In this document: positions 9,843 through 18,712 of the stretch, piece after piece
How positions within the stretch are numbered: position 1 is the first letter of the stretch
Layout of the letters: every line of letters begins with the position of its first letter
DNA from: Candidatus Kuenenia stuttgartensis
GTDB lineage: Bacteria; Planctomycetota; Phycisphaerae; Phycisphaerales; SM1A02
Assembly (NCBI GenBank): GCA_945902075.1
Contig: CAMDMA010000002.1
Span: 1 to 64,000, forward strand
Length of the DNA: 64,000 nucleotides
Direction: 5' to 3'
The notes under the pieces: generated by a model
Database searches by the model: none
What the model was told of the DNA's origin: nothing
Seen by the model: the letters and a program-made list of their open reading frames with translations, nothing else
Position numbers and translations under genes: made by a program

Positions 9843-9845
9843 TTT

Positions 9846-9891
9846 GCCCAGATCGCGTGGCCTTCGCCCAGATCGCGTGGCCTTCGCCCAG
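9846..9891 (+). repeat. 20-bp direct repeat just downstream of tRNA-Thr
   Basis: Two full copies of gcccagatcgcgtggccttc followed by a partial third (gcccag), starting 4 bases after the tRNA. No gene lies here. The purpose is unknown; it may be a processing or attachment-site scar, or simply a slippage duplication. Confidence 0.9.
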
Positions 9892-9972
9892 CGTCCAGCG
9901 CGCGCTCAACACTGTCGATTTCGCGTATTCGATCTCGTGATTCGGAGGTGCTGTTTCCGGAAGCCAAAAGAA

Positions 9973-9996
9973 AAACCCCGCGCGAGCGCGGGGTTT
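9973..9996 (-). terminator. Intrinsic terminator between tRNA-Thr and the HEAT-like gene
   Basis: A GC-rich hairpin (stem accccgcg / cgcggggt around loop cgag). Read on the minus strand it is followed by a T run (ggtttttc), which fits the end of the gene at 10034. Read on the plus strand a weaker T run (gagttttt) follows, so it may also stop tRNA transcription. Confidence 0.8.
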
Positions 9997-10033
9997 GAGT
10001 TTTTACCAACGTCGATTCAGCTCGCGCGACCAC

Positions 10034-12271
10034 TCAGTCGCCGATGATGAGCTTCACCGCTTCAGCTGAGCCCGCATCGAGCGAACCGTACAGCCGACCA
10101 GCGGCGTCCGCTGAAGCACCCTCACTCGAGGTGATGAGGTCACGAATCGCCGAGAGTTGGCGATCGTCGGCTTTGTTTCCACTCGATCGCGCAGCCGCAG
10201 CGGCGAAGTCGCAAAGCGCGACTTGCTCATCGGCGGTCGAGGCCAACGCCGCATCAATCAACGCGCGCTGCGCATCGGCAGACGCGATCTTTGAGAGCAC
10301 TTCCGCGATCATCAGACGGAGCCCGCCCTGCTTCGACGAGAGGCCGGCGAGAAGCGCGGCTTCAGCGTCCGCGATCGCAAAGGTCCTGGATGCGCCCGTC
10401 GCGATCGAACGCAGTGACTCCGCCGCACGGAAGGCATACTCGGCACCCTCAGACTCATCCATGACGCTGCCGGACATGTTGGTCATCGCAGCGATTGCTG
10501 CACCACGGAAGCTGTCCGCCGTCGAGCCCTCAGTCCACACCATGACCGAACGATCCGATTCGAACGCGCGGCGCACCGCAGCCTCTTCGAGCGCATTCGA
10601 GATCGCAAGCACCGGGCTTGCGCTCGTCAGACCACTCGTGCGCACGCGGGCGAACCCTGCCTTGATCTCGTCGAGCGAGCCGCGAACCACGACAATATCG
10701 ACGCCGTTTGCCTTCACAACATCGACTTCGAGTGCATCGAAGCCTTCTGCGCCAGCAACCGCGAGGAAGCCAGCCGCCTGTAGTTGCTGACCGATTGCCT
10801 GACGATCTTCAAGCGAACCACCGAGGACCGCTGCGCGGTTCATACCGGAGTCGGAGATCGCCGAAGCGAGCGTCGGCACGATGGTGAAGTCGCCCGGGAA
10901 GCTCTGCGAGGGAGCGCTGTTTGCGATAGCGAGCGCGGCATCAAGGCGAACGCGGCGGTCGGCGTAGCTCAACGCCTCAATCATCGGCGAGCGGCCGCCC
11001 GCCGAGGTGAGGGCCGATCCACCCGCCGTTTGGGCGAGGACAGCAATCGCGTCACGGACAAGCGCCGTGTCGCGCGAGTCAATGGCCATCGAGAGCACCT
11101 CGGCGCAAACCGACGGGCCGGATGCCGTTGCAAAGAACTGCGGGCTGTACCGGCTTGGTTGCGCGTCTGCGCCGAGCGTGTTCTCTCGGCGAAGATCGGC
11201 AGCGACGAAGATCGCGAGCGCGGCGTTGTTACTCGTGTCGGCGGCAAGCGCGCGGCGAGCGAGGCCCGCAGCCATCACATCACAGAAGACGGCCGTCGAC
11301 ACCGGAGTCGCCTGCAGTCCAGCGAAACCGCCTGACGCCGGGTCGAACTCCCAAATGTTGTTCACTGCGTCGCCGATGTTTGGGATCAGCGAATCCTCAC
11401 GATCGAAAAACTTGCGCGCAAGTGCTGTGAATTGCGCAGAAACATCGGTGGTCGAGCCACCAAGTTGCTTGAAGGCAGATTCACATGCAGCCTTCACATC
11501 GGCATTGACGCCGGGATTCGCTGAGACCTCAAGGATGAACGGGATGGCCGTCGGCCAACCGATTTCAGCAAGAATCCCCACAGCCTTGCGCTGCGCGTCT
11601 GAGTGCAAGTTGTAGAGCGACATAGAAAGCGGAAGCACCGCGAAGCGCTTAAGCGCGACGAGATTTCGCGTCGCCGCGAGTTCTGCCTTCGGATCTGTTC
11701 CATCGACGATCACCTTGAGGAGTTGCGGCACGGCGTACTCGCCTGCAGCCTGGATACGCTCCTCGCCAATACGCTGCTCACGGAGGGACTTACCCAACAT
11801 CGCGATGGCGTCACCGATGCGCTGCGGGTCGCGCGACATCGCGCGTCGACCGTCCTCAACGCGGCGTTCAATTTTGGTGGCGAGGTCGGACACGCCGCCC
11901 ATCGCGCGGCTGCGCGAAATGGCGCGCGCGAGTCGATCGCCAAGATCCGCATCATCGACAACCCCCGCGAGTTGCGCGTCGGTCACCGTTGCGGAAAGCA
12001 CCGACTCACCAGCAGCCTGCGCGAGGTCGGCTTTCCCGATCAGAATGTAGTGAACGAAGTCCTCGAAGTTCTTACGAACGGCGGTGGTGTCCGCTGCCTC
12101 CGCTGCGACGGCTGAATCTTGGGCAAGCACCGTCGGCGCGAGTCCGACGAGGCCGGCCGCGCCAAGGCCCGTCGCCACAAGGGCAACCGCGAATGGCGCG
12201 TGCAGGCGCATCGCGAGAATGTTGGCCGTGAGGCGGATCGGAAGGACGGTCGTGGACGCAGTCGGCGACAT
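10034..12271 (-). CDS. Exported HEAT-like repeat protein with possible pseudo-receiver domain
   Basis: A 745-residue exported protein. The start at 12271 has an AGGAG Shine-Dalgarno 6 bases upstream. A long signal sequence follows (hydrophobic FAVALVATGLGAAGLVGLA, cleavage near VLAQDS). The body is alanine-rich and mostly helical, with HEAT-like pairs such as AVPQLLKVIVDGTDPKAELA, then ALKRFAVLPLSMSLYNL, then AVGILAEIGWPTAIPFILEV. Between about residues 515 and 610 there is an alternating strand/helix region (RAAVLGGSLEDRQAIGQQL, VDIVVVRGSLDEIKAGFARV, SPVLAIS, RSVMVWTEG) that reads like a degenerate response-regulator receiver fold lacking the phosphorylatable Asp. It ends at the intrinsic terminator at 9973-9996. 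It is divergent from the cobalamin riboswitch. No enzymatic motif is visible. Confidence 0.7.
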   Translation of the reverse strand: MSPTASTTVLPIRLTANILAMRLHAPFAVALVATGLGAAGLVGLAPTVLAQDSAVAAEAADTTAVRKNFEDFVHYILIGKADLAQAAGESVLSATVTDAQLAGVVDDADLGDRLARAISRSRAMGGVSDLATKIERRVEDGRRAMSRDPQRIGDAIAMLGKSLREQRIGEERIQAAGEYAVPQLLKVIVDGTDPKAELAATRNLVALKRFAVLPLSMSLYNLHSDAQRKAVGILAEIGWPTAIPFILEVSANPGVNADVKAACESAFKQLGGSTTDVSAQFTALARKFFDREDSLIPNIGDAVNNIWEFDPASGGFAGLQATPVSTAVFCDVMAAGLARRALAADTSNNAALAIFVAADLRRENTLGADAQPSRYSPQFFATASGPSVCAEVLSMAIDSRDTALVRDAIAVLAQTAGGSALTSAGGRSPMIEALSYADRRVRLDAALAIANSAPSQSFPGDFTIVPTLASAISDSGMNRAAVLGGSLEDRQAIGQQLQAAGFLAVAGAEGFDALEVDVVKANGVDIVVVRGSLDEIKAGFARVRTSGLTSASPVLAISNALEEAAVRRAFESDRSVMVWTEGSTADSFRGAAIAAMTNMSGSVMDESEGAEYAFRAAESLRSIATGASRTFAIADAEAALLAGLSSKQGGLRLMIAEVLSKIASADAQRALIDAALASTADEQVALCDFAAAAARSSGNKADDRQLSAIRDLITSSEGASADAAGRLYGSLDAGSAEAVKLIIGD

Positions 12272-12459
12272 CGAGATCTCCTGAGGTGGGCATCGGCTCC
12301 GAAACCTCGGAAGCCGCGATCGCACCAAGCAGCCATCATGGCGCCTTGGTGGAAGCGCGGAATGTATCGGTTTCAGGTGCGATGCGTCAACCGCGCGAAA
12401 TCTCCGATCAACCAAAGCATCACACGAGCCACTGCCTCGAAACTCGTATACTTCGCCCC

Positions 12460-12715
12460 GCTTGGGCGTCCGAGGTTTCCTCGGCGTTGCACCGCAATGT
12501 GCAACGAGGGAAGGCGGTGAAAATCCGCCACGGTCGCGCCGCCGTGACAGGATTGATCGTGCGGGCTTGCCTGACACGTTCACTCGCGAGATGGCTGGAC
12601 ACTGGTCGAACACGACCGATGTCTGGCAGCCACTGGTGGTCTTCACCGACCGCTGGGAAGGCGTCAAGCGCGCCGCGAAAGCGGATCCTGAAGTCGGAAG
12701 ACCTACCCAAGCATC
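12460..12715 (+). promoter_or_regulatory. Cobalamin (adenosylcobalamin-type) riboswitch
   Basis: All the hallmark blocks occur in the right order. They are gagggaa followed by ggtgaaaatccgcc and acggtcgcgccgccgtgaca (the GGTGAAANTCC...CGCNNCNGTGACA core), then gcagccactggtgg and ctgggaaggcgtc, and finally the B12 box aagtcggaagacctacc at 12691-12707. Downstream are hairpins ggcatccactcggatgcc and gcgctcccggtcggagcgc, and the cggaggag ribosome site at about 12783-12790 can pair with the preceding gagctcccgg. No T run follows the hairpins, so control of translation initiation is the more likely mechanism. The first regulated start codon is at 12797. The 5' boundary is approximate. Confidence 0.93.
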
Positions 12716-12796
12716 CCGGCATCCACTCGGATGCCTCTGAGCGCTCCCGGTCGGAGCGCGCTTCCACCCGGGCGCGAGCTCCCGGAGGAGCGTTCT

Positions 12797-13768
12797 ATGC
12801 GCAAATGGCGCGTGTTGTGTCTGTTGTCGGTTCCACTTCCCGTCCGGCAAACTTCTTGGCGCTGCACCCTCTCCGCGCTGCCGATGTTGCTGTGCGGGGC
12901 TCATGCAGCTGCGGATTCGCCGTTCGCCACAGCAGTGGTGTCTTTCGTCCCCGGTGTCGGTGGCGTTGCTGGTTTTTCGAATCCCGCGACGGCACTGGGT
13001 TCACCCGAACGCTTCTCAGGCGAAGGCCTTGTACCCGGCTGCGTGACTCCATTCCAACCGGCGTTCCGCCCGAATGAACTCGTCTCGCTTGGTGTCGGCG
13101 GACGTCTCGTCGTGGCGTTTGATCACGATGTGATCGACGATCCGCGCAATCCGTTCGGCATTGACTTACTTGTGTTTGGCAATGCGTTTTTCACCGACTC
13201 CTCGTTTGGGTTCGGCACGGTTGCCGGGCTTGCTGCCGAGGGCGGGACGATCGCCGTGAGTGATGATGGAATCGCATGGACCATTGTTCCAGCGCTTGCT
13301 GCCGACGGACTCTTTCCAACGCTCGGATACCTAGATGTGGAGCCGTATGCTGTCGCCGCTGGCATTGTTGAAAGTGATTTCCTGCGCCCGGTTGATCCAA
13401 CAATCACGATGGGTGACCTCTCGGGACTCGACTATCCGGCGGTACTCGAGCGCTACGACGGTTCGGGTGGTGGAGCCGGGGTTGATCTCGGCGCACTTGG
13501 CTTGAAACGCGTGCGCTATGTGCGCATCGAGGGACCATCGGTCAGCGGCCTGACTCCTGAGATTGATGCGTTTGCTGATGTTGCGCCGCTCTCGCCCGAT
13601 GCCGATCTTGATCACGATGGCGTGGTCGATGCAACGGATCTCGCGTTGCTCCTTGCCGCATGGGGGAGCGACAACCTTGCTGTCGATCTCGATGGCGATG
13701 GCGCGATCGGCGCCAGCGACCTCGCACTTCTTCTTGGCGCTTGGGGCTCGAACGGCGGTGGAGCTTGA
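12797..13768 (+). CDS. Cobalamin-riboswitch-controlled secreted protein with dockerin-like tail
   Basis: A 323-residue protein preceded by a strong GGAGGAG ribosome site. A long signal peptide ends near GAHAAADSP. The mature domain has no family I can name. Conserved-looking features are FVPGVGGVAGF, GSPERFSGEG, VAFDHDVIDDPRNPFGIDLLVFGNAFF, a DDGIAWTIVP strand pair, and RYVRIEGPSVSGLTPEIDAFADV; the last gives a lectin- or discoidin-like beta-sandwich impression. The C-terminus carries two EF-hand/dockerin-like loops, each followed by LLL-x-AWG. It is the first gene of the riboswitch unit and ends in a TTGA overlap with the next gene. Cobalamin control plus export suggests a role in capturing or handling corrinoids at the cell surface, but that is inference. 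Confidence 0.8.
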   Translation: MRKWRVLCLLSVPLPVRQTSWRCTLSALPMLLCGAHAAADSPFATAVVSFVPGVGGVAGFSNPATALGSPERFSGEGLVPGCVTPFQPAFRPNELVSLGVGGRLVVAFDHDVIDDPRNPFGIDLLVFGNAFFTDSSFGFGTVAGLAAEGGTIAVSDDGIAWTIVPALAADGLFPTLGYLDVEPYAVAAGIVESDFLRPVDPTITMGDLSGLDYPAVLERYDGSGGGAGVDLGALGLKRVRYVRIEGPSVSGLTPEIDAFADVAPLSPDADLDHDGVVDATDLALLLAAWGSDNLAVDLDGDGAIGASDLALLLGAWGSNGGGA

Positions 13769-14550
13769 AGCGCGCAGGTCTCACTGTCGTCGAGATGCTC
13801 ATGGTGATCGGTGTGATCGGCATGCTGCTCGCACTCGTTGTTCCGGCATCGTCGAGCGTTCGCGCGTCCGCGCGCTCCGCGAGTTGCCAATCAAACTTGC
13901 GTCAACTTGGGCTCGCTGCGTCGACCTACGCGTCACAGAGTAAAGACCGGTTTCCGGCTGCCATCCTGTTTGAAATTGGATCGGCGGGGATGATCACGAA
14001 GGCATGGGATTTTGAGCAGCGCGCCGACGGCACCGTCCGACCAAGCGCGCTGTGGGACTTCATCGATGGTGGCGGGAAAGTGCAGCAATGCCCGGAATTC
14101 GAAGGAGCCTCAACCTTCGGTGCTGATCCATCCACAGGCTACAACTACAACACGACCTACATCGGTGCTGAAGGACGCTTTCCTGAGCTCGATGACGCAG
14201 GTGTCTGGCGCGACGGATGGAGCGTTGCGCGACGCGGGCTTGCAAGCGGCCAGTTTCGCCGAACTTCGACAACGGCTCTCTTTGGAGAAGGCGGCTGGCG
14301 CGGTGGAGCAAACAAGTTCATGCGTGCACCGATGGCGGCTGTCGAAAACGACCTACCCACGGTGTATGGCGGCGGCCAGTCGTTCCGTCACGGAGGTTGC
14401 ACCCACGTGTGCTATCTCGACGGGCATGTTGGCGGATCGTGCGACTGCTGCGAGGGCGCCCTTGCGCAGCCAGCGTTCCTGCATGACATCCTCGGCTACC
14501 CGGCCAACGGTTTTCTTGCCGACGACGATGCACCCTACGACCCGAGATAA
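13765..14550 (+). CDS. Prepilin-like protein with H-X9-DG motif
   Basis: A 261-residue type IV pilin/pseudopilin-like protein. Translation most likely starts at TTG 13765, which overlaps the upstream TGA (TTGA) and has GGTGGAG a few bases before it. The N-terminus MKRAGLTVVEMLMVIGVIGM is a class III signal, with cleavage after Gly5 and Glu at +5 (Glu10), followed by a hydrophobic helix. Near the C-terminus RHGGCTHVCYLDGHVGG contains the planctomycete H-X9-DG processing-associated motif, followed by a Cys cluster (SCDCCEG). It lies inside the cobalamin-controlled unit, which is unusual for this very large planctomycete family. The Cys cluster next to an Fe-S gene hints at metal or redox binding, which is inference. 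Confidence 0.82.
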   Translation: MKRAGLTVVEMLMVIGVIGMLLALVVPASSSVRASARSASCQSNLRQLGLAASTYASQSKDRFPAAILFEIGSAGMITKAWDFEQRADGTVRPSALWDFIDGGGKVQQCPEFEGASTFGADPSTGYNYNTTYIGAEGRFPELDDAGVWRDGWSVARRGLASGQFRRTSTTALFGEGGWRGGANKFMRAPMAAVENDLPTVYGGGQSFRHGGCTHVCYLDGHVGGSCDCCEGALAQPAFLHDILGYPANGFLADDDAPYDPR

Positions 14551-14552
14551 GC

Positions 14553-14768
14553 ATGGCAAAGGGAATCGAAATCGATCGCTGCGTTTGCTTCGACACGTCT
14601 TTCAGTGCATTGAAAGAACGGCTCAACGGTCGCGTGCGCACGATCGAAGAGATCCGTGCTGAATTCGGCTGCAGTTCTTGTTGCGGCATCTGTCAGCCAT
14701 ACATTGAACGCATGCTCGCCACGGGTGAAACGGTGTTTCACGAGATCATCGTCGCGCGTCCTTCGTAA
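14553..14768 (+). CDS. BFD-like [2Fe-2S]-binding protein
   Basis: A 71-residue protein. Cys10-x-Cys12 in DRCVCFD and a second cluster with Cys40, Cys43, Cys44 and Cys47 in GCSSCCGICQPY match the CXC...CX2C arrangement of bacterioferritin-associated ferredoxin (BFD/Fer2_BFD) domains; Cys10/Cys12/Cys44/Cys47 give the usual spacing of about 31 residues. It starts two bases after the stop of the pseudopilin gene and so belongs to the cobalamin-riboswitch unit. A small electron carrier could support reductive handling of corrinoids or cobalt, but nothing in the sequence proves that. It converges with mutL. Confidence 0.78.
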   Translation: MAKGIEIDRCVCFDTSFSALKERLNGRVRTIEEIRAEFGCSSCCGICQPYIERMLATGETVFHEIIVARPS

Positions 14769-14788
14769 GCGACAGTGGTTGCGTGGCG

Positions 14789-16591
14789 TCAGGATCGACC
14801 GAATCGTCGCTCAAGTTCTTGACGCGCGATACGAATAGAAGTCGGCCGGCCGTGCGGACACGAACTCGAACGCTCAATCGACTCGCGCGTCCGAAGCAGC
14901 GCGCGAATCTCAACCGCCGTCAACGAGTCCCCCGCTTTCACAGCGGCTTTACACGACATCATGTCGACAATCTCGTGAAGGGCTGACTCGAGCGAGAGAA
15001 GCGATCCGTGCTCTACCGCTTTTTCGAGCAGGTCACCAACAAACGCACCTCCGTCAACACCTCGCGTATGAAGAAGGGTCGGCACGCACTCCACTGCCAC
15101 TGCACGCGGGCCAAATGCGCGGGCGACGATACCGAGCCGCGTAAAAAGTGGCTCGATTTCCGCGAGAATCTCCACTTCGCGCGTAGAGCGCTCGAGCACA
15201 ATCGGCGTAAGCAACCGCTGCGACTCGAGTGCACCGCGATCGAGTCGATCTAAAAACATTGCAAACATCGCACGCTCGTGAAGGGCGTGTTGATCCACAA
15301 TAATGATGCCGTCGACATCCTCGGTCACAAGGAATCCATTCAGGAGTTGGATGAACGGAAACTCATCGTGGTACGACGCGGGTGCTGCACCGGCCGATGA
15401 ATCAACCGAGCGGTCGCCCGCCGAACCAGTCGTCTGCGCAAGCGCGGCGAATGCGGAGAAGTCCACATGCGATAATCCCTGCGGAGACCACCCAGATTGT
15501 GGAGCTGGCAATCCGCTTCCAAAGGGCGCCCCACGCCCATCGGTCGACGAAATCGAAGGGGTGCGAAATGCATCCGGCACAAACGCGGGAACCAAGTTTG
15601 CTGCCCGGAGCACGCGCTCAATCGACTTGCGAACCGCGCTGTGAATTCCTTGCTGGGAGCGGAAGCGAACCTCGCTTTTCGCGGGATGGACATTGACATC
15701 CACCTCACGAGGATCAAGTTCGAGCATCAGCGCGACGGTCGGGGTGCGCGCTGAATCAAGCAGGCCTCGATACGCCTCGCGCACCGCGTGAAGCACCACG
15801 CGATCCATAATCGGACGCCCGTTGAGATGAATTCGAATTGCACGCGCGGAAGGACGCGCAATCCCGGGCTTCCCCGCGAATCCGCGCACAACGAGTCCGC
15901 CGAGTTCAGGAAAATGTTCCTCGAACTCAAGCAGTTCCGGCGCGAGTGCAGCACCGAGGATGTCGAGCGTTCGCTTCGCAGGCTCGTCGGTCGCTACGAG
16001 ATCAAGCAAGCGGCGTCCATTTGATCGCATCTCAAACGATGCCTGCGGATGGGCGAGTGCGATGGCTTCGAGCGTGTCGGTGACACGCGCCGTCTCTGCA
16101 GAATCGCTCTTCAAAAACTTGCGCCGGGCCGGCACGTTGTAAAAGAGCGTGCGCACCTCAACGACTGTCCCCGGACGCGCGGGTGCTGGTCGCGGCCCTT
16201 TGAGTACGCCTCCGTCGACCTCGATCTCAGCTCCAGCGTCCGCGCCTCGGACACAGGAAATCATGCGAAAACGCGACACGCTCGCGATCGACGCCAGAGC
16301 CTCGCCTCGAAATCCGAACGTATGAATCGCAGCGAGATCGTCGCTCGTCGACACCTTGCTCGTGGCGTGCGATGCAACTGCAAGCGCCATCTCCTCCGGC
16401 GCGATTCCTCCGCCGTCATCGGTCACGCGTACAAGTTCGGCACCGCCGCCCTCAACCTCAATAATGATGCGGCGCGCTCCTGCGTCGAGAGCATTCTCAA
16501 CGAGTTCCTTCACGACGCTCGCTGGCCGCTCAACAACCTCGCCAGCAGCGATCTGATTAACAAGTTCCGGTGCAAGGATGCGGATCGGCAC
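14789..16591 (-). CDS. mutL: DNA mismatch repair protein MutL
   Basis: A 600-residue MutL. The GHKL ATPase motifs are clear: VVKELVENALDAGA (motif I), VTDDGGGIAPEEMALAVASH ATSK (motif II and lid), and FGFRGEALASIASV (motif III). The C-terminal dimerisation part has FIQLLNGFLVTEDVDG, IIIVDQHALHER and a terminal SCPHGRPTS. DQHALHE matches the start of the MutL endonuclease motif DQHA(X2)E(X4)E, but I do not see the second Glu at the expected place; CPHGRP fits the conserved zinc-site region. Nicking activity is therefore plausible but not certain. It is transcribed in the same direction as nadE, which ends one base before its start codon. Confidence 0.93.
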   Translation of the reverse strand: MPIRILAPELVNQIAAGEVVERPASVVKELVENALDAGARRIIIEVEGGGAELVRVTDDGGGIAPEEMALAVASHATSKVSTSDDLAAIHTFGFRGEALASIASVSRFRMISCVRGADAGAEIEVDGGVLKGPRPAPARPGTVVEVRTLFYNVPARRKFLKSDSAETARVTDTLEAIALAHPQASFEMRSNGRRLLDLVATDEPAKRTLDILGAALAPELLEFEEHFPELGGLVVRGFAGKPGIARPSARAIRIHLNGRPIMDRVVLHAVREAYRGLLDSARTPTVALMLELDPREVDVNVHPAKSEVRFRSQQGIHSAVRKSIERVLRAANLVPAFVPDAFRTPSISSTDGRGAPFGSGLPAPQSGWSPQGLSHVDFSAFAALAQTTGSAGDRSVDSSAGAAPASYHDEFPFIQLLNGFLVTEDVDGIIIVDQHALHERAMFAMFLDRLDRGALESQRLLTPIVLERSTREVEILAEIEPLFTRLGIVARAFGPRAVAVECVPTLLHTRGVDGGAFVGDLLEKAVEHGSLLSLESALHEIVDMMSCKAAVKAGDSLTAVEIRALLRTRESIERSSSCPHGRPTSIRIARQELERRFGRS

Positions 16592-16592
16592 G

Positions 16593-18260
16593 CTAGCGTC
16601 CCGATCCTGCCGCTATGGGATACCGGCGTCCACGGCCAAACGCACGTGGCGAGAGTTTCAGTATCACAGCGGCCTGATCGCGCTTGAACTGCGCGCGATC
16701 AAGCAGTCGTGCGACATGCGCAACAAGTTCACTTGGTGCTTCCGACGCGCGCACAGCCTCGTCGAGTGAGCCTTCGCCATCGACGAGCACACGGAGAATC
16801 GCATCGAGCGTCTCGTAGGCAGGAAGCGAATCTTGATCGGTCTGGTCGGGGCGGAGTTCGGCGCTTGGCGCCTTTGAAATACTTGCTTCGGGAATTGGCG
16901 GGCGCGCGAAACCGAACTCGGAATACCGCACATTGAGCATGCGCGCCATGGAATACACCTCGGTCTTATATAGGTCGCCGATCGGCGCAAGCCCGCCGTT
17001 CATGTCGCCATAGAGCGTTGTGTAGCCCGTCGCGAACTCGCTCTTGTTCCCCGTGGTGAGGACGAGTGCACCGGTCGCGTTCGAAGCAAGCATGACGAGA
17101 AGTCCACGCGCGCGCGATTGGAGATTTTCGCCAGCAAGACCCTCGGTTGCGAAAACTCCAGCAACGGTCGACTCAATCGCCGTATGCATCGTGTCGATGG
17201 CAAGCGTCTCCATACGGCCAAGGCCAAGTGCACGAACCGATGCCACTGCGTCTTGAATCGAACCTGCGGAAGAGTAACGCGACGGCATAAGAATTCCCGT
17301 GACGTGCTCCGCACCGATCGCAGCGGCCGCGATAGCAGCGACGAGTGCCGAATCGATGCCACCAGAAAGACCAAGAATTGCACTGCTGTGGCCGGATTTC
17401 GCGAGATAATCGCGGGTTCCGAGGACACACGCGTGGAAGCGTTCAGTGTCTAGATCAGGGCTGATCGTTTCGCACTCGCTCGCTCCCGAACGTGGCCTGG
17501 CATCAGCGGTATCAACTACGACGAAATCTTCTGCGAATCGCGCACAGCCACCAACTCTCTCACCATCGGCCGAGACCATCCGAGAACCGCCGTCAAACAC
17601 CAGATCATCTTGACCGCCCACAGCGTTCACGCTCGCGATCCACGCACCAACCGACCGCGCGCGTGTTGCGAGGATCGCAGTATGCACCGCATCTTTTCCC
17701 GCAACGAAAGGACTCGCGCTCGCGACAGCGATAATGGAAGCTCCGTTCGCTCGCGCATCGGCGAGGGGATCGCGCGCATAGCAACGGATCGCGCGCGCAT
17801 CTCCAGATTGCCAGAGATCTTCGCAGAGTAATGCCGCAATACGCTCACCACGGTGATCGATGACGACCGTCTTGGTCCCGGGCGCGAAATGACGATCTTC
17901 ATCGAAGACGTCGTAACTCGGAAGCAGTTGTTTCTCTGCAAATCCTTCGATCCGGCCGCCACGCAGAATTGCAAGCGCGTTCCTGAGAGGTCGTCCTTTG
18001 GCCAGAATCGGCAGCCCGGCGAGAACCAGCATGGAATCTGGAACATCGCGCGCAAGTCGCTCGGCGATCGCTGCGCAGGCTTCCGCAACCCCATGCCGCT
18101 CAACGAGGTCACGCGGCGGGTAGCCAAGAATCGACAACTCTGGGAAGAGAACGAGTTCCGCGCCACACTCGCGCGCGGAACTGATGGCCTCACGGTGGAG
18201 GCGCTCGTTCCGCGCAAGGTCGCCAACACGGGAATTGATCTGGGCAAGTGCGATCTTCAA
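16593..18260 (-). CDS. nadE: Glutamine-dependent NAD+ synthetase
   Basis: A 555-residue two-domain enzyme making NAD+ from deamido-NAD+ with glutamine as nitrogen donor. The N-terminal nitrilase-like amidase has the Glu in LVLFPELSILGYPP, the Lys in EKQLLPSYDVFDE and the catalytic Cys in ALLCEDLW. The C-terminal synthetase has the PP-loop LGLSGGIDSALVAAIAA and STTGNKSE-like TTGNKSEFATGY. The start is TTG at 18260, overlapping the crcB stop as TTGA; it gives the standard nadE beginning LKIALAQINSRVGDL, and sequence upstream is crcB in another frame. It ends one base before mutL. Confidence 0.93.
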   Translation of the reverse strand: MKIALAQINSRVGDLARNERLHREAISSARECGAELVLFPELSILGYPPRDLVERHGVAEACAAIAERLARDVPDSMLVLAGLPILAKGRPLRNALAILRGGRIEGFAEKQLLPSYDVFDEDRHFAPGTKTVVIDHRGERIAALLCEDLWQSGDARAIRCYARDPLADARANGASIIAVASASPFVAGKDAVHTAILATRARSVGAWIASVNAVGGQDDLVFDGGSRMVSADGERVGGCARFAEDFVVVDTADARPRSGASECETISPDLDTERFHACVLGTRDYLAKSGHSSAILGLSGGIDSALVAAIAAAAIGAEHVTGILMPSRYSSAGSIQDAVASVRALGLGRMETLAIDTMHTAIESTVAGVFATEGLAGENLQSRARGLLVMLASNATGALVLTTGNKSEFATGYTTLYGDMNGGLAPIGDLYKTEVYSMARMLNVRYSEFGFARPPIPEASISKAPSAELRPDQTDQDSLPAYETLDAILRVLVDGEGSLDEAVRASEAPSELVAHVARLLDRAQFKRDQAAVILKLSPRAFGRGRRYPIAAGSGR

Positions 18261-18712
18261 CGGACGATTCTCGGGGCGGCGGATGCCGGGCTCGCAGGAT
18301 ATCCACCCGAAAGCCGCATGCCGAGGAGCGCGGCGAGGGGTGCACCAAGGAGTGTGCCCACCGCGATCGCGGCAGCGAAACTCGGCGCGGAGAACCAGGA
18401 TTCTGCCGTCACTGCGAGAAACCCAGAGTAACTCGTGTACCCGCCACACAAGCCGACGATCATGAACGCCTCCATCCCTTGAACGCGCCGGCCACGCTCC
18501 TGCGCGCGCTCAAGGAGCCCACGGAGGAACCCAGCGAAAAGTGAGCCTGAGAGATTGACCACGAGCAGGCCCACCGAACCGAGAACCATCGCATCGACTG
18601 CGCCTGCGCCCGCCGCTGCTGCCCCAGGCAGGATGTTGGCGATGACGATCCGTCCCATCGCGCCAACCGCGCCCCCGCCACCAACAAGAAGCATGCGTCG
18701 AAGGCGAGTCAT
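18257..18712 (-). CDS. crcB: Fluoride channel CrcB/Fluc homologue (first of pair)
   Basis: A 151-residue four-helix membrane protein. Visible motifs are LVGGGGAVGAMGR at the N-terminus, LVVNLSGSLFAGFL and GLCGGYTSYSGFL, the last close to the GFCGGFTTFSTF signature of Fluc channels that export fluoride. The start ATG overlaps the stop of the second crcB gene by one base (TGATG); a GTG one codon upstream is an alternative. The stop overlaps the nadE start. Two adjacent crcB genes usually encode the two halves of a heterodimeric dual-topology channel. Confidence 0.85.
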   Translation of the reverse strand: MTRLRRMLLVGGGGAVGAMGRIVIANILPGAAAAGAGAVDAMVLGSVGLLVVNLSGSLFAGFLRGLLERAQERGRRVQGMEAFMIVGLCGGYTSYSGFLAVTAESWFSAPSFAAAIAVGTLLGAPLAALLGMRLSGGYPASPASAAPRIVR

